From Pedobacter frigidisoli (GTDB lineage: Bacteria > Bacteroidota > Bacteroidia > Sphingobacteriales > Sphingobacteriaceae): a stretch of DNA of 64,000 bases. Below are positions 7,773-17,290 of the stretch, one piece after another. The number at the start of each line of letters is the position of its first letter. Within the stretch, counting starts at the first letter, position 1. Both the position numbers and the translations under genes were made by a program. The DNA lies in assembly GCF_004331675.1 (NCBI RefSeq), contig NZ_SJSN01000008.1, positions 186,001-250,000 on the forward strand, read 5' to 3'. The notes under the pieces were generated by a model, which saw nothing but the letters and a program-made list of their open reading frames with translations, was not told the origin of the DNA and did not search any database.

Positions 7773-10091
7773 GTGGTAACTTTTAATAGATTTTTGCTGA
7801 TCCTGTTCGTTTTGTGTTGTACGCAAGTGCATGCGCAAAAGGTTGGGCTAGTCTTTAGTGGTGGTGGAGCAAAAGGCTTAGCGCATATAGGTACGTTAAA
7901 AGCCTTAGAGGAAAATCACATTCCTATAGATTACATTACAGGTACATCCATGGGGGGCATTGTTGGGGCAATGTATGCCGCTGGCTACTCTCCTGCCGAA
8001 ATTGAAAAAATCGCTATAAGCAGCGATTTTCAAAATTGGGTTAACGGAAGATACACCAGCGATTATACCTATTATTTCCAGAAAAACGCACCCAATGCTT
8101 CAATGCTAACGGCAAAAGTGGCTATTGATACAGGTTTTCATTTTAGTTTCCGTTCGAACATCATTAACGACATTCCTTTAAATTTTGCTTTCTTGGAATT
8201 GTTTTCACAAGCGTCAGCAGTGTCAAAAGATAATTTCGACAATCTATTTGTGCCCTATCGGTGCATGGTTGCCGATGTGCTTTCCCAAAAAAGCATCACT
8301 GTAAGCAAAGGCAGTTTAGCAGAGGCCGTTCGGGCAACAATGACCGTTCCAATTATTTATCGCCCTATTAAATTAGATGGTAAATATGTTTTTGATGGTG
8401 GTTTGTACAATAATTTCCCTGCAGATGTAATGGAAAGAGATTTTAAGCCCGATTTTGTTATTGGCGCAAATGTTTCATCGAAAACCTACAACGAATATCC
8501 TAAAAATAATGATGATCGTTTAATGAACCGCTTTTTGGTCTACATGTTCCTGTCTAAATCAGATTCTACCATGATTGGCAAAAACGGCGTTTACATACAA
8601 CCAGATTTGGGCGATTATAGTGTAACCAATTTTGCGCCAGTTGAGGATTTAATTAAAAAAGGATACGATGCAACTATGGCAGATATGCCTAAAATTAAGG
8701 CATTGATCAGTAAAAGGGTGGACCCTGCTGAGCTGGAGAGAAAGCGAGCTCAGTTTAATGCCAAAAAGCCCGATCTAAAATTTAGTAGCGTAACAGTTTC
8801 AGGCGTTAATAATCAACAAAAGAAGTATGTAGAACGACTTTTTAAGAGTGATAAAACAACTTTTAATTTACAAGATATAAAACGCGGCTACTATAAACTT
8901 GTTGCCGATCAAACTTTCGAAACAGTTTATCCAAAAATATCTTATCAAGCAGCAACCGATAGCTATACTTTTGAAGTAGTTGCACAACCGAAAAAAAGCT
9001 TTAAGCTCGATTTAGGCGGGAATATTTCTACCAGGCCAATTAGCAATGTATTTTTGGGTGCAGAATACAATTACCTAAACCGAAAAGCCTACACTTTTGG
9101 TACGAGCTTCTATTCGGGGCGTTTTTACGAATCGGTTCAACTTAATGGCCGGATAGATTATCCTACAAAACTGCCATTATTTTTAGCCGCAGAATTAACC
9201 TACAACCACTGGAACTTTTACAATACCAGTCAAATTTTTATCGAAAATCCTCACCCAATTTACATCGAACAATCTGATAGAAAGATTGATTTGATGATGG
9301 GAATGCCGCTTAATTACAACACTAAAATAGTTTTGCATTCTACATTCATTAACAACAACGACCGGTATAGCCCAAACAGCACTTTTGCTGTTGGCGATCT
9401 GCTCGATCAAACCATATTTAACGGCTTTAAAGGATCGTTAAATCTGGAGAAAAATTCACTCAATAGAAAACAGTATGCCACCAACGGACAAAGTTTTTCT
9501 TTAAGTGTAAGTTACACTACTGGTAGAGAGAACTACAATCCTGGCAACATTTTCAGAAACACACCAGGCTTTGTTAAAACACCAAGTCAAAATAGGCTAC
9601 AAAATTGGGGAACCATAAAACTAACGCAAGAAAACTATTTCCTGCACCTAAAAAAATACACTTTAGGTTATTTGGTTGAGGGCGTAATTTCCAATCAGCC
9701 ACTATTCTATAATTATTATTCTACCCTATTAATGTCGCCGGCTTTCTACCCTCTGCAAGATAGTCGATCTCTTTTTCTCGATAAATTTAGAGCAACCACA
9801 TATGCCGCAGGAGGAATTAAAAATATTTACAACCTCAAAAAAAATCTCGATTTTAGGCTCGAGGGTTATTTATTTCTCCCTCACAAAGAGTTCGAGTTAA
9901 ACAATTTTCAAGATGTAGATTATGCCAAGCCAATTACAAAAATCCGTTATGCCGCAACAGCTGGCATGGTTTACCATACACCGCTTGGTCCGGTTAGCTT
10001 AAGTTATAATTTATATAATGATGCAGTTAAAAGAAATGGTGTATTATTGCATATCGGTTATTTAATTTACAATAAACGTTCTATCGAATGA
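7773..10091 (+). CDS. patatin-like phospholipase fused to an outer-membrane beta-barrel
   Basis: 772 aa. A signal peptide (about residues 1-22, ending VHAQ) precedes a patatin domain with SGGGAKG oxyanion loop, nucleophile Ser59 in GTSMG and catalytic Asp208 in DGG. After about residue 320 comes one POTRA-like segment and then a long beta-strand-rich region typical of BamA/TamA-type 16-strand barrels, ending in VLLHIGYLIYNKRS. This is the PlpD-like (type Vd) layout, placing the lipase at the cell surface or periplasm. The start is GTG at 7773, directly behind an AGGAGG run, unusual for this phylum. The next gene overlaps by ATGA. Confidence 0.88.
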   Translation: MVTFNRFLLILFVLCCTQVHAQKVGLVFSGGGAKGLAHIGTLKALEENHIPIDYITGTSMGGIVGAMYAAGYSPAEIEKIAISSDFQNWVNGRYTSDYTYYFQKNAPNASMLTAKVAIDTGFHFSFRSNIINDIPLNFAFLELFSQASAVSKDNFDNLFVPYRCMVADVLSQKSITVSKGSLAEAVRATMTVPIIYRPIKLDGKYVFDGGLYNNFPADVMERDFKPDFVIGANVSSKTYNEYPKNNDDRLMNRFLVYMFLSKSDSTMIGKNGVYIQPDLGDYSVTNFAPVEDLIKKGYDATMADMPKIKALISKRVDPAELERKRAQFNAKKPDLKFSSVTVSGVNNQQKKYVERLFKSDKTTFNLQDIKRGYYKLVADQTFETVYPKISYQAATDSYTFEVVAQPKKSFKLDLGGNISTRPISNVFLGAEYNYLNRKAYTFGTSFYSGRFYESVQLNGRIDYPTKLPLFLAAELTYNHWNFYNTSQIFIENPHPIYIEQSDRKIDLMMGMPLNYNTKIVLHSTFINNNDRYSPNSTFAVGDLLDQTIFNGFKGSLNLEKNSLNRKQYATNGQSFSLSVSYTTGRENYNPGNIFRNTPGFVKTPSQNRLQNWGTIKLTQENYFLHLKKYTLGYLVEGVISNQPLFYNYYSTLLMSPAFYPLQDSRSLFLDKFRATTYAAGGIKNIYNLKKNLDFRLEGYLFLPHKEFELNNFQDVDYAKPITKIRYAATAGMVYHTPLGPVSLSYNLYNDAVKRNGVLLHIGYLIYNKRSIE

Positions 10092-10618
10092 AACGAATCC
10101 TCCTACTATTATCTTTGTGCTTAATCGGTTTTTTTGGATCGGCACAAACCGCAGCAATTAATAATTTCTTGGTAAAAGAGAACTTGCTTAAGAACAATAA
10201 GCTCGCCATTATTGCCGCCGATTCGCTAAACGTACCCAACGAAAACATCAACGGAACCTATACTTTTAGTGTTAGTGGCTTCACACAGATTCTTAAATTT
10301 AATGACGGAATAGCTGTACTACCACTCCCAATAGATAAATCGACATTCATTTACATCAAACATCAAAACGATACTGGCACACACAGCAAACTCGTTTACG
10401 TTTACAAAAAAGATACAGATCTGAGTCCATACGCAATCAATAGTTTATGGTTATTTGTAATTCCAATTGCATTGGTGGTTATAGCTTTTGCCTTTAGGAA
10501 GCTAATTATTTTCGTAGTTATTGCGTTCTTGGTCTTCGTTTATTTTAACCACAGTGCTGGCTTAAATATTGGCACTTTTTTCGAAAGTATATTCGATGGC
10601 TTAAAAAACCTCTTCTGA
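10088..10618 (+). CDS. hypothetical exported protein with C-terminal membrane segments
   Basis: 176 aa with a signal peptide (ends FGSAQT), a soluble middle of about 90 residues with beta character, and two hydrophobic helices near the C-terminus (SLWLFVIPIALVVIAFAF and LIIFVVIAFLVFVYF). I do not recognise the family. Its ATG overlaps the stop of the patatin-barrel gene (ATGA), so the two are translationally coupled and probably function together at the envelope. Confidence 0.7.
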   Translation: MKRILLLLSLCLIGFFGSAQTAAINNFLVKENLLKNNKLAIIAADSLNVPNENINGTYTFSVSGFTQILKFNDGIAVLPLPIDKSTFIYIKHQNDTGTHSKLVYVYKKDTDLSPYAINSLWLFVIPIALVVIAFAFRKLIIFVVIAFLVFVYFNHSAGLNIGTFFESIFDGLKNLF

Positions 10619-10676
10619 CCTGTTTGAAAAGCAAGAGTATCACTTTTGGGAAGGGTCAGTCTGGCTTTACGCTAAA

Positions 10677-10755
10677 TCTTTTTGTTTTCAGCTTTGACAA
10701 CTTTTTTCTATAGCGCTATTAAAGTTGTCAAAGCTTTAAGAGAAAACAAAAAGGA
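10677..10755. repeat. long interrupted palindrome in intergenic region
   Basis: Two stacked stems: TTTTTGTTTTC (10679-10689) pairs with 10742-10752, and AGCTTTGACAACTTT (10690-10704) pairs with 10721-10735. Only six bases interrupt the right arm, and the loop holds the palindrome ATAGCGCTAT. Flanks read GGCTTTACGCT on the left and GGATACCGCTGCAATCC on the right. Part of the block resembles the dispersed intergenic repeats at 205-303 and 18678-18750 (shared GGCTTTACG). It could act as a bidirectional terminator or be a mobile palindromic element. Confidence 0.6.
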
Positions 10756-10878
10756 TACCGCTGCAATCCAGTTTATGTGGCATAGCTTGTATTAAAAATT
10801 AAGTGAGCTCCTAGCATACTGTAAAAAAAGGGCCGACATTCATTTTTAAATTACTAAATTTATTAGTAATTTTAACGT

Positions 10879-11454
10879 ATGGAAAATCTATTTTTAGTTT
10901 GTTTAGTGCCGCCAGTTACAATTGTAGAAGATATCGATGAAATTAAAAATCACATTTCGCAGAAGTTTAATGTACACGAATCATTAAAAAGACCAGCACA
11001 TATCACACTCTATAATCCAGTAAAATTATCATCGCAAGAAGAAGAAAGAAAATTCTTTAAGGCTTTAGAAGATGCCTCATTTGCAGAATCATTTACTCAA
11101 ATATTAAGAAATTTTAACTCATTTGACAAACATACCTTTTATCTGGATGTAGCGCAAAATAGTGGTATAATGAATCTTCAGGCAGAAATTAAAAAAGAAT
11201 TGAAGCCTTTAAAATTACTTCAAGAGCAAGATAATTTTAAGTTTACGCCGCATTTAACCTTAGCCTTTAAAGATGTTAAACCTCTGGTAATGGATTTGAT
11301 AATCGCAGAATTTAAAGACAAAAAATTTAAAAGAGAATTCCAGGTTTCTGGATTTTCTGTGTACAAGCATATCAACAAAAGGTGGCAACCATTTAAGGAA
11401 TTTAAGTTTAAAAAACCTTTAGAAAAACCTAAATCATTCAGCCTTTTCGATTAG
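10879..11454 (+). CDS. 2'-5' RNA ligase / 2H phosphoesterase family protein
   Basis: 191 aa cytoplasmic protein with both signature motifs of the 2H superfamily: HITLY near residue 41 and HLTLAF near residue 123, the two histidines forming the active site. Members (LigT/ThpR, cyclic phosphodiesterases) cleave or join 2'-5' or 2',3'-cyclic phosphate bonds in RNA or nucleotides. The physiological substrate cannot be told. Its stop codon abuts the stop of convergent tamL with no gap. Confidence 0.85.
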   Translation: MENLFLVCLVPPVTIVEDIDEIKNHISQKFNVHESLKRPAHITLYNPVKLSSQEEERKFFKALEDASFAESFTQILRNFNSFDKHTFYLDVAQNSGIMNLQAEIKKELKPLKLLQEQDNFKFTPHLTLAFKDVKPLVMDLIIAEFKDKKFKREFQVSGFSVYKHINKRWQPFKEFKFKKPLEKPKSFSLFD

Positions 11455-13878
11455 TTAGAAAGGCATTCCTATTCCAAAGTTATATTGTATAAAACGGTAA
11501 GTATCAGGATTATGCGAAGTGTAATAATTATCCTTAAATTCTCTGGCACCAGATAAGAATTTACTAATCACCCATTGTTCTGAACCTGTAAATTGTGGAT
11601 CTTTTAATTTTAGGCCCACATCAAACCGAAAAACAAAATATTGTACATCGTATCTTAAACCAAAGCCAGTTCCAATTGCGAGTTGTTGGGCCAGTTTACT
11701 CAGCTTAAGCAAGGTTTCTTCATTATTGGTTACTACGCCGTTAGCATTAGTCGCCGTACGTTTGGTAACATTCCAAACATTACCAGCATCTACAAAAGCG
11801 GCACCCCTTAGCGTTGCACCAAAAAATTTCTTCGCTACTGTAAATCTATATTCAAAATTGGTTTCTAATTTAAACTCTCCTAACTGGTCGAGTCCAAAAA
11901 ATGAATTCCTTAAGGCGCTTGATAGGGTTTGTCTATTATAATTCCCAGGGCCAATTGTTCTAGCTTGCCAAGCCCTAATCCCGCTTGATCCTCCTGCAAA
12001 AAACTGCTTTTCGAACGGAATTCCAGTTAAAACGGAATTTCCATAAGCATAAGCAAGACCAGTATTTAGGCGAGCAATAAATTGTTTTTCGCCACCCAAA
12101 TGTTTATACCACCTGATATCTATCTCTGGCCTTATGTACTGATTAAATGGTAAACCGAAAATTTTTGCAGGGTTACCATTTCCTGCATCGCCTTTTGTAC
12201 CTGTTAAACTCGAAATTCCTTGTAATAAATTTCCAGCAATATCCATTCCAGCCCTTAAGTATACAAAACTTCTAAATTGATTAAGCTTATCAGCATTTAA
12301 AGTATAATTGTATTTCATGCCTAATGTTAAATCTTTCCGATCCAATAAAGTAGCATAGTATAAATTGTTTAAAACGGTTGTTACATCAACGCTATCTTCC
12401 AAATTTCCAAACCTGTATTCGAAATTTAACGGTGTAAACGAGTGCAATTTAGATTTTGTTTCAAACCAATCGTAGGTAACCGAATTAATGAAAATACGCC
12501 TTACCGAAACATCTTTCTGAAGCGCATAAATATAACTCGAAGAAAAAGTAGTGTGTGGCATTCCATTTCCACCCAGAGTTGGGCTATAAAATGGAATCAT
12601 CAATCGGGGTACAGTAATGCTTGCACTAATAGAAAAATCCCGTTGATAAATATCCTTAAATGGCGAGGAGCCATTTCCAATTCTCGATTGCAAACCACCT
12701 TTTACCTGAAGCTCGAATCGTTCTGCACCACGAAAAAGGTTATTATTGGTGTAGGTGTTACTGATATTAAAACCAACAGTACCACCATTAAATGGAACTT
12801 CTCCCTCAACCCTATTGCTCATCACCTTTTGAGGTGTTAACAGTATAATTGTATTTATTTTATTTGAGGTGCTATCTCTTCTGTAATAATCGATCTTTAC
12901 ATTTTTGAAAATATTTAGTTCATACAGCCGATCATATGTTAAGTTTTCATTCCTAATGTCATACAATTCACCCTGTTTTAAAAAATCATAACGAACTATT
13001 GGATTGCGCCTGTAACGACGAGAAAAATCGGTATAAACAATTCCATTTACGGTATCCTTATTCAACTTATATCGTGCAGAATCTGGCAAGCCATCTGGAT
13101 TTGGGGCAATTAATAGGTGAGTATAACCGATATAAAACTGTTTATGAGGATCATTTGCCGGATCGGTTATGTTCAGGTTTAAATCAACTTTATTTGTTTT
13201 TGAGGTAACTTCTGTACCATAAACATCGAAATTAACGTAAGGGCGGAGAAAATAGAAATAACCATTTTCTTTCATTATCCTATAAATCTGTTCACGCTCG
13301 TAAGAAAGCGAATCCTCATCATACTGAGCACCAACATGCAGATGTGTAAAATTAGATTTATTAGCCCTGTATAAAGTCTTTATATTGTTATTTGGAATAG
13401 AATCGGTAAGTTTTTCTACAAAATACGCCGGTCCTGATTTGGCACTAAATTTAACTTCGGCTTTTTTATCTTCAACCTTAATATCTGAAGTTACCTGAGC
13501 CTGAAAATAACCCTTACTTTTTAAAAATTTTTGAATTTGATTTCTAGATATTTCAACCAATGTACTATCTAAAATTGCTGGTGGAGTACCAAATGGCTTA
13601 ATATCGCTGGTTTTATATCTTCCATCTTTTGTATTAAATAGATTATACAAAGGAACATTAATACTAAACTTAGAGGCTGGCCGAATATCCTTTTGAACAT
13701 AATTATAAGCCTGCTCCTGAAATTTCGCATCAACACTATCTATGGTAACCTTTTTTACGATAGATTGATACTCTGGAATATATTTTGTTGATGAACAAGC
13801 CTGTATTAAAACAATAATAAATAGTAATATTGCAGTGCTTTTCAGTTTAATATTTATTAAGTATTGGTATGCTTTCAA
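11455..13878 (-). CDS. tamL: TamL, BamA-like outer-membrane lipoprotein
   Basis: 807 aa. A lipobox (LIQACSS) follows a hydrophobic signal. POTRA-like repeats span roughly 30-380 and a BamA/TamA-type beta-barrel follows, ending NFGIGMPF with the terminal aromatic signature. The QFFAGGSSGIRAWQARTIGPG motif is the Bacteroidetes form of the barrel's RGF-type loop motif. TamL replaces TamA in this phylum and helps insert or secrete outer-membrane proteins with TamB. The first usable start is TTG at 13878, which overlaps the start of the divergent SpoU gene by 10 bp; a CTG 11 codons later would give a shorter, typical lipoprotein signal. tamB is not in this window. Confidence 0.88.
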   Translation of the reverse strand: MKAYQYLINIKLKSTAILLFIIVLIQACSSTKYIPEYQSIVKKVTIDSVDAKFQEQAYNYVQKDIRPASKFSINVPLYNLFNTKDGRYKTSDIKPFGTPPAILDSTLVEISRNQIQKFLKSKGYFQAQVTSDIKVEDKKAEVKFSAKSGPAYFVEKLTDSIPNNNIKTLYRANKSNFTHLHVGAQYDEDSLSYEREQIYRIMKENGYFYFLRPYVNFDVYGTEVTSKTNKVDLNLNITDPANDPHKQFYIGYTHLLIAPNPDGLPDSARYKLNKDTVNGIVYTDFSRRYRRNPIVRYDFLKQGELYDIRNENLTYDRLYELNIFKNVKIDYYRRDSTSNKINTIILLTPQKVMSNRVEGEVPFNGGTVGFNISNTYTNNNLFRGAERFELQVKGGLQSRIGNGSSPFKDIYQRDFSISASITVPRLMIPFYSPTLGGNGMPHTTFSSSYIYALQKDVSVRRIFINSVTYDWFETKSKLHSFTPLNFEYRFGNLEDSVDVTTVLNNLYYATLLDRKDLTLGMKYNYTLNADKLNQFRSFVYLRAGMDIAGNLLQGISSLTGTKGDAGNGNPAKIFGLPFNQYIRPEIDIRWYKHLGGEKQFIARLNTGLAYAYGNSVLTGIPFEKQFFAGGSSGIRAWQARTIGPGNYNRQTLSSALRNSFFGLDQLGEFKLETNFEYRFTVAKKFFGATLRGAAFVDAGNVWNVTKRTATNANGVVTNNEETLLKLSKLAQQLAIGTGFGLRYDVQYFVFRFDVGLKLKDPQFTGSEQWVISKFLSGAREFKDNYYTSHNPDTYRFIQYNFGIGMPF

Positions 13879-14618
13879 AGTCTCAGATTAGTTTTATTAA
13901 GTCGTTACATCAAAAAAAATATCGTAAAGAGCATGGTTTATTTTTGGTTGAGGGTATTAAATCCATAAAAGAATTCATCCAATCAAGCTACGAAATCCAT
14001 ACCATTTTTTACAACAGTGAACAAGTCAATTTGTTACCCAAATTATCTGCAAATATAAACTTATTTGAAGTAAACAACGCTGAATTGGGTAAGATTAGTA
14101 CACTGCAAACCCCACAAGGTTTTTTAGCCTTGGTTCATATCCCAAAAAACAAAAAATTAGCTCCCCAAGAATTGAAAAACCAATTTACCCTTGTGCTAGA
14201 TGGCATACAAGATCCTGGTAATATGGGTACTATTATTAGAACAGCAGATTGGTTTGGCTTTAAGCAGATAATCTGTGCGGAAGATACTGTTGAGGCTTAT
14301 AATCCTAAAACAGTGCAGGCAACTATGGGTTCGCTTGCACGAGTTGATATTTATTACCAAAACTTAGATTTGCTTCTAGAGGAAACACAAATCCCAGTTT
14401 TTGGCGCCTTGTTAGATGGAGAATCTATTTACAAGGTAAACTGGGGAAACGAAGGCTTGGTAATTTTAGGGAACGAAGGAAAAGGAATATCTGAAGCAAT
14501 TATTAAAAAGATAAATAAACCCGTAACCATTCCTCGTGTCGGTGAAGCTGAATCGCTAAACGTGGCGGTTAGCGCCGCGATATTTTGTGCTGAGTTAGTG
14601 CGGGTTAAAAATTTATAG
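13869..14618 (+). CDS. TrmH/SpoU-family RNA 2'-O-methyltransferase
   Basis: 249 aa. Residues 1-95 are the substrate-binding N-domain (KKYRKEHGLFLVEGIKSIKEF) and 105-249 the SPOUT methyltransferase fold with a deep trefoil knot. Motifs: DGIQDPGNMGTIIRTADWFG (motif 1), VILGNEGKGIS (motif 2) and PRVGEAESLNVAVSAAI (motif 3). It methylates a ribose in rRNA or tRNA with S-adenosylmethionine; 23S rRNA is most likely for this length. The ATG is firm because MLSKSQI is the usual family start, which forces an overlap with tamL. The divergent pairing with tamL is frequent in Bacteroidetes. Confidence 0.9.
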   Translation: MLSKSQISFIKSLHQKKYRKEHGLFLVEGIKSIKEFIQSSYEIHTIFYNSEQVNLLPKLSANINLFEVNNAELGKISTLQTPQGFLALVHIPKNKKLAPQELKNQFTLVLDGIQDPGNMGTIIRTADWFGFKQIICAEDTVEAYNPKTVQATMGSLARVDIYYQNLDLLLEETQIPVFGALLDGESIYKVNWGNEGLVILGNEGKGISEAIIKKINKPVTIPRVGEAESLNVAVSAAIFCAELVRVKNL

Positions 14619-14638
14619 CATATTTATTGTTATAATAT

Positions 14639-14668
14639 TTGCGGGCTAAGTAATAATTGCTATTTTTG
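14639..14668 (+). promoter_or_regulatory. Bacteroidetes-type promoter of tRNA-Cys
   Basis: TTG at 14639-14641 lies 19 bp before TATTTTTG at 14661-14668, a match to the -33 TTG / -7 TAnnTTTG consensus of Bacteroidetes sigma-ABfr. Transcription should start a few bases later, just ahead of the tRNA. Confidence 0.75.
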
Positions 14669-14684
14669 CAACCTTGAATTTCAG

Positions 14685-14758
14685 GGTCGAGTGGCCGAGT
14701 GGCTAGGCAGAGGTCTGCAAAACCTTCTACAGCGGTTCGAATCCGCTCTCGACCTCCA
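14685..14758 (+). tRNA. tRNA-Cys (GCA)
   Basis: The cloverleaf can be folded by eye: acceptor GGTCGAG/CTCGACC, anticodon loop CTGCAAA with anticodon GCA at 14717-14719, T-arm GCGGTTCGAATCCGC, encoded CCA at 14756-14758. Length 74 with CCA, normal for tRNA-Cys. There is no sign of an integration at its 3' end. Confidence 0.97.
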
Positions 14759-14792
14759 TTTGTACAAATAAAATAATTAAAAGGTTATTACC

Positions 14793-14963
14793 ATGGCAGT
14801 TACCAGATTAAAAAGAAAAGACAGAAGAAATAAAAATACAGCTCACCAAGAGGTAGCATTTTTAAAAAGAGCAACTAACATCGAAATCGGAAGTCGTTCT
14901 ACTCAACCTAAAAACGATCAATTAGCAAAAAACAACGCTGTTTTAGTTGCTTTGGCAAAATAG
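14793..14963 (+). CDS. small basic protein of unknown function, downstream of tRNA-Cys
   Basis: 56 aa: begins MAVTRLKRKDRRNKNTAHQ and ends NNAVLVALAK. It is highly basic at the N-terminus and could bind nucleic acid. It has a clean ATG, a TAG stop and its own strong terminator, and lies 34 bp after the tRNA, so it is probably co-transcribed with it. I recall similar short ORFs in other Bacteroidetes but cannot name a function. Its length explains why ORF callers skip it. Confidence 0.75.
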   Translation: MAVTRLKRKDRRNKNTAHQEVAFLKRATNIEIGSRSTQPKNDQLAKNNAVLVALAK

Positions 14964-14990
14964 TTTTTAGAAATTTCTTCTAAAAGATTT

Positions 14991-15023
14991 AAAGCATCCT
15001 TCTGATCAAAGGATGCTTTTTTT
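14991..15023 (+). terminator. rho-independent terminator
   Basis: Stem AAAGCATCCTT (14991-15001) with AAGGATGCTTT (15009-15019), 7-base loop, T-run to 15023. It closes the tRNA-Cys/small ORF unit. Confidence 0.92.
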
Positions 15024-15071
15024 ATGTCCAAAATTTCGATAAGTTTGAAATTATAAAATTGTAGTAAATCC

Positions 15072-15737
15072 ATGAATCTTCAAGAAACGCTTTCAATCCT
15101 TGAATCTTTAGCTGATGAAAAAGTTCGTAAGCAGCATATTAAAGGTGGCGCCCACGAAAACCTTTACGGTGTTAAAATGGGCGACATCAGAACGATTGCT
15201 AAAAAAATAAAAACTAATCACTCGCTAGCACTCGAACTTTGGGATACCGAAAACATAGATGCTCGAATGCTTGCCATATTAATTCTCAATCCAAAAGAAT
15301 TATCTGCTGCAGAATTAGAAACAATGGTTTCTTCAGAGCAATTTACCTGGGCTGCCGATTGGTTTTACAATTATGTAGTAAAAGAATATCCAGATAAAGA
15401 ACAATTTCGCGAAAGATGGATGAATTCGGATGATGTAATGTTGGCTCGTGCGGGCTGGAGTTTAACCAGCGGACGAATAGCCAGAAGCCCCGAGGGATTA
15501 GACATTCCAGCTATTATTAAAAGAATTGAATTGGAAATGGCAAATGCCCCAAAGGAAGTGCAATGGACGATGAATTCTGCTTTGGTGCAAATTGGAATTC
15601 ATCATCCTACCTTTAGAGAACAGGGTTTAGCTATTGGCGAAAAGCTTGGGATATATCGCGACTATCCCGTTTCAAAAGGTTGTACCTCGCCATTTGCCCC
15701 TATTTGGATAAATGCAATGATTAGCAGAAAAGTTTAA
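15072..15737 (+). CDS. AlkD-like DNA alkylation repair protein
   Basis: 221 aa all-helical protein of HEAT-like repeats, the usual AlkD length. Recognisable family stretches are NLYGVKMGDIRTIAKKI, LWDTENIDARMLAI, TWAADWFYNYVV and a C-terminal GCTSPFAPIWI segment. AlkD proteins excise N3- and N7-alkylpurines without base flipping. Whether the catalytic acidic and aromatic residues are all kept cannot be judged without an alignment. Cytoplasmic, monocistronic, 41 bp before the VOC gene. Confidence 0.85.
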   Translation: MNLQETLSILESLADEKVRKQHIKGGAHENLYGVKMGDIRTIAKKIKTNHSLALELWDTENIDARMLAILILNPKELSAAELETMVSSEQFTWAADWFYNYVVKEYPDKEQFRERWMNSDDVMLARAGWSLTSGRIARSPEGLDIPAIIKRIELEMANAPKEVQWTMNSALVQIGIHHPTFREQGLAIGEKLGIYRDYPVSKGCTSPFAPIWINAMISRKV

Positions 15738-15778
15738 ATTACTTCTACAGCAAAAATAAACTCAAAATTCCACTCAAA

Positions 15779-16252
15779 ATGAAAAAGACATTATTAATTG
15801 CATTGGTTATTGCGGCATCCTTTCTTTCCGGCTTCGCATTTAAGGCAATCATTGCAAAACAAAATGAAAATTCATCAAAAAAAGTAACCGGAATTGGCGG
15901 TATTTTTTTCAAATGTAAAGACCCAAAAAAGATGACCGAATGGTATCGCAAACACCTTGGATTAACCACAAACCCTTATGGAGCAACATTTGAGTGGTAT
16001 GAAGGTTCAGATAGCACTAAAAAGGCTCAAACGCAGTGGACTCCCTTTTCTGAAAAGACCAAATACTTTGAACCCTCTACCAAAGATTTTATGATTAATT
16101 ATAGGGTTGAAAATTTAGTTTCGCTTGTTAGTGAATTAAAAAAAGAAAATGTAACCATTGTAGATACCATTGAAACTTTCGACTATGGGAAGTTTGTACA
16201 CATTCTTGATGCAGAGGGCAACAAAGTTCAATTATGGGAGCCTAAAGATTAA
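15779..16252 (+). CDS. exported VOC-family (glyoxalase-like) protein
   Basis: 157 aa. Residues 1-25 are a hydrophobic signal or anchor (LLIALVIAASFLSGFAFKA), and 35-157 a single vicinal-oxygen-chelate module: GIGGIFFKCKDPKKMTEWYRK starts the first beta-alpha-beta unit and FVHILDAEGNKVQLWEP ends the second with the conserved Glu metal ligand. The substrate is unknown. An exported VOC protein is less common than the cytoplasmic form. It converges on pyrD, with stops 6 bp apart. Confidence 0.8.
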   Translation: MKKTLLIALVIAASFLSGFAFKAIIAKQNENSSKKVTGIGGIFFKCKDPKKMTEWYRKHLGLTTNPYGATFEWYEGSDSTKKAQTQWTPFSEKTKYFEPSTKDFMINYRVENLVSLVSELKKENVTIVDTIETFDYGKFVHILDAEGNKVQLWEPKD

Positions 16253-16258
16253 AAAAAG

Positions 16259-17290
16259 TTATTTAACAAGCGATTTACAAATCGCTTTAATCAATCCTGG
16301 GCCTTCGTAAATAAATCCAGTATATAATTGAACTAAACAAGCCCCAGCATCTAGTTTTTCTTGTGCATCTTTTGCAGAATGAATTCCGCCAACACCGATA
16401 ATTGGGAAAGCTTTATTCGATTTTTCAGAAAGGTATTTAATAACTTCTGTAGAGCGTTCTTTAACCGGTTTACCACTTAATCCGCCCATTTCTCCCGCTA
16501 ATGTTTTTTCAGTTGCTAAATTTTCTCTACTGATGGTTGTATTCGTCGCAATGATTCCAGCAATATTCGTTTCAGCTACAATTTCAATGATATCATCTAA
16601 TTGCGCATCAGTTAAATCTGGTGCAATTTTCAATAAAATCGGACGAGAAATATCATTTTTACGGTTGCGCTGCTGCAACGTATTTAATATTTTTTTAAGC
16701 GGTTCTTTCTCCTGCAACTCACGTAAGCCTGGTGTATTTGGAGAACTCACGTTCACAACAAAATAATCAACCACATCAAATAACCTATCGAAACATTTAA
16801 TGTAATCGCTTACAGCATCCTCATTTGGAGTTGCTTTATTTTTACCGATGTTTCCGCCAACAACAATATCAGGATGATTATCTTTCAGGATACGAAGTCG
16901 CTCGGCCATTACATCAACACCTTTATTATTGAAACCCATTCGGTTAATCAAGGCTTCATCATTTGGCAGGCGAAACATACGGGGCTTATCGTTTCCCGGC
17001 TGTGGCATCGGCGTAACCGTACCAACCTCTATAAATCCGAAGCCTAAATTACTTAGCGCTTCTACATATTCGCCGTTTTTATCAAATCCAGCAGCTAAAC
17101 CAACTGGATTTTTGAACTTGATTCCAAAAACTTCCTTTTCCAAGCCTTTAATGTGAACATCAAAACTGCTCCGGATTATGGTTTTACCCAAAGGAAATTT
17201 ATCATTAAACCATTTTAACCGTTTAACTACAAAATAATGTACGTTTTCAGGGTCAAATTTGAAGAATATTGGTTTAATAAGGCGATACAT
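16259..17290 (-). CDS. pyrD: quinone-dependent dihydroorotate dehydrogenase
   Basis: 343 aa class 2 enzyme that oxidises dihydroorotate to orotate in pyrimidine synthesis, donating electrons to menaquinone at the membrane. Family landmarks: N-terminal membrane-associating helix [36 protein letters not shown] (FMN site), [15 protein letters not shown] with the catalytic Ser, LLKIAPDLT, and [13 protein letters not shown] with LVQLYTG (FMN phosphate site). The open frame extends upstream to 17383, but the conserved protein begins at MYRLIKP, ATG at 17290, so that start is used. It lies on the opposite strand to AlkD and VOC. Confidence 0.95.
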   Translation of the reverse strand: MYRLIKPIFFKFDPENVHYFVVKRLKWFNDKFPLGKTIIRSSFDVHIKGLEKEVFGIKFKNPVGLAAGFDKNGEYVEALSNLGFGFIEVGTVTPMPQPGNDKPRMFRLPNDEALINRMGFNNKGVDVMAERLRILKDNHPDIVVGGNIGKNKATPNEDAVSDYIKCFDRLFDVVDYFVVNVSSPNTPGLRELQEKEPLKKILNTLQQRNRKNDISRPILLKIAPDLTDAQLDDIIEIVAETNIAGIIATNTTISRENLATEKTLAGEMGGLSGKPVKERSTEVIKYLSEKSNKAFPIIGVGGIHSAKDAQEKLDAGACLVQLYTGFIYEGPGLIKAICKSLVK

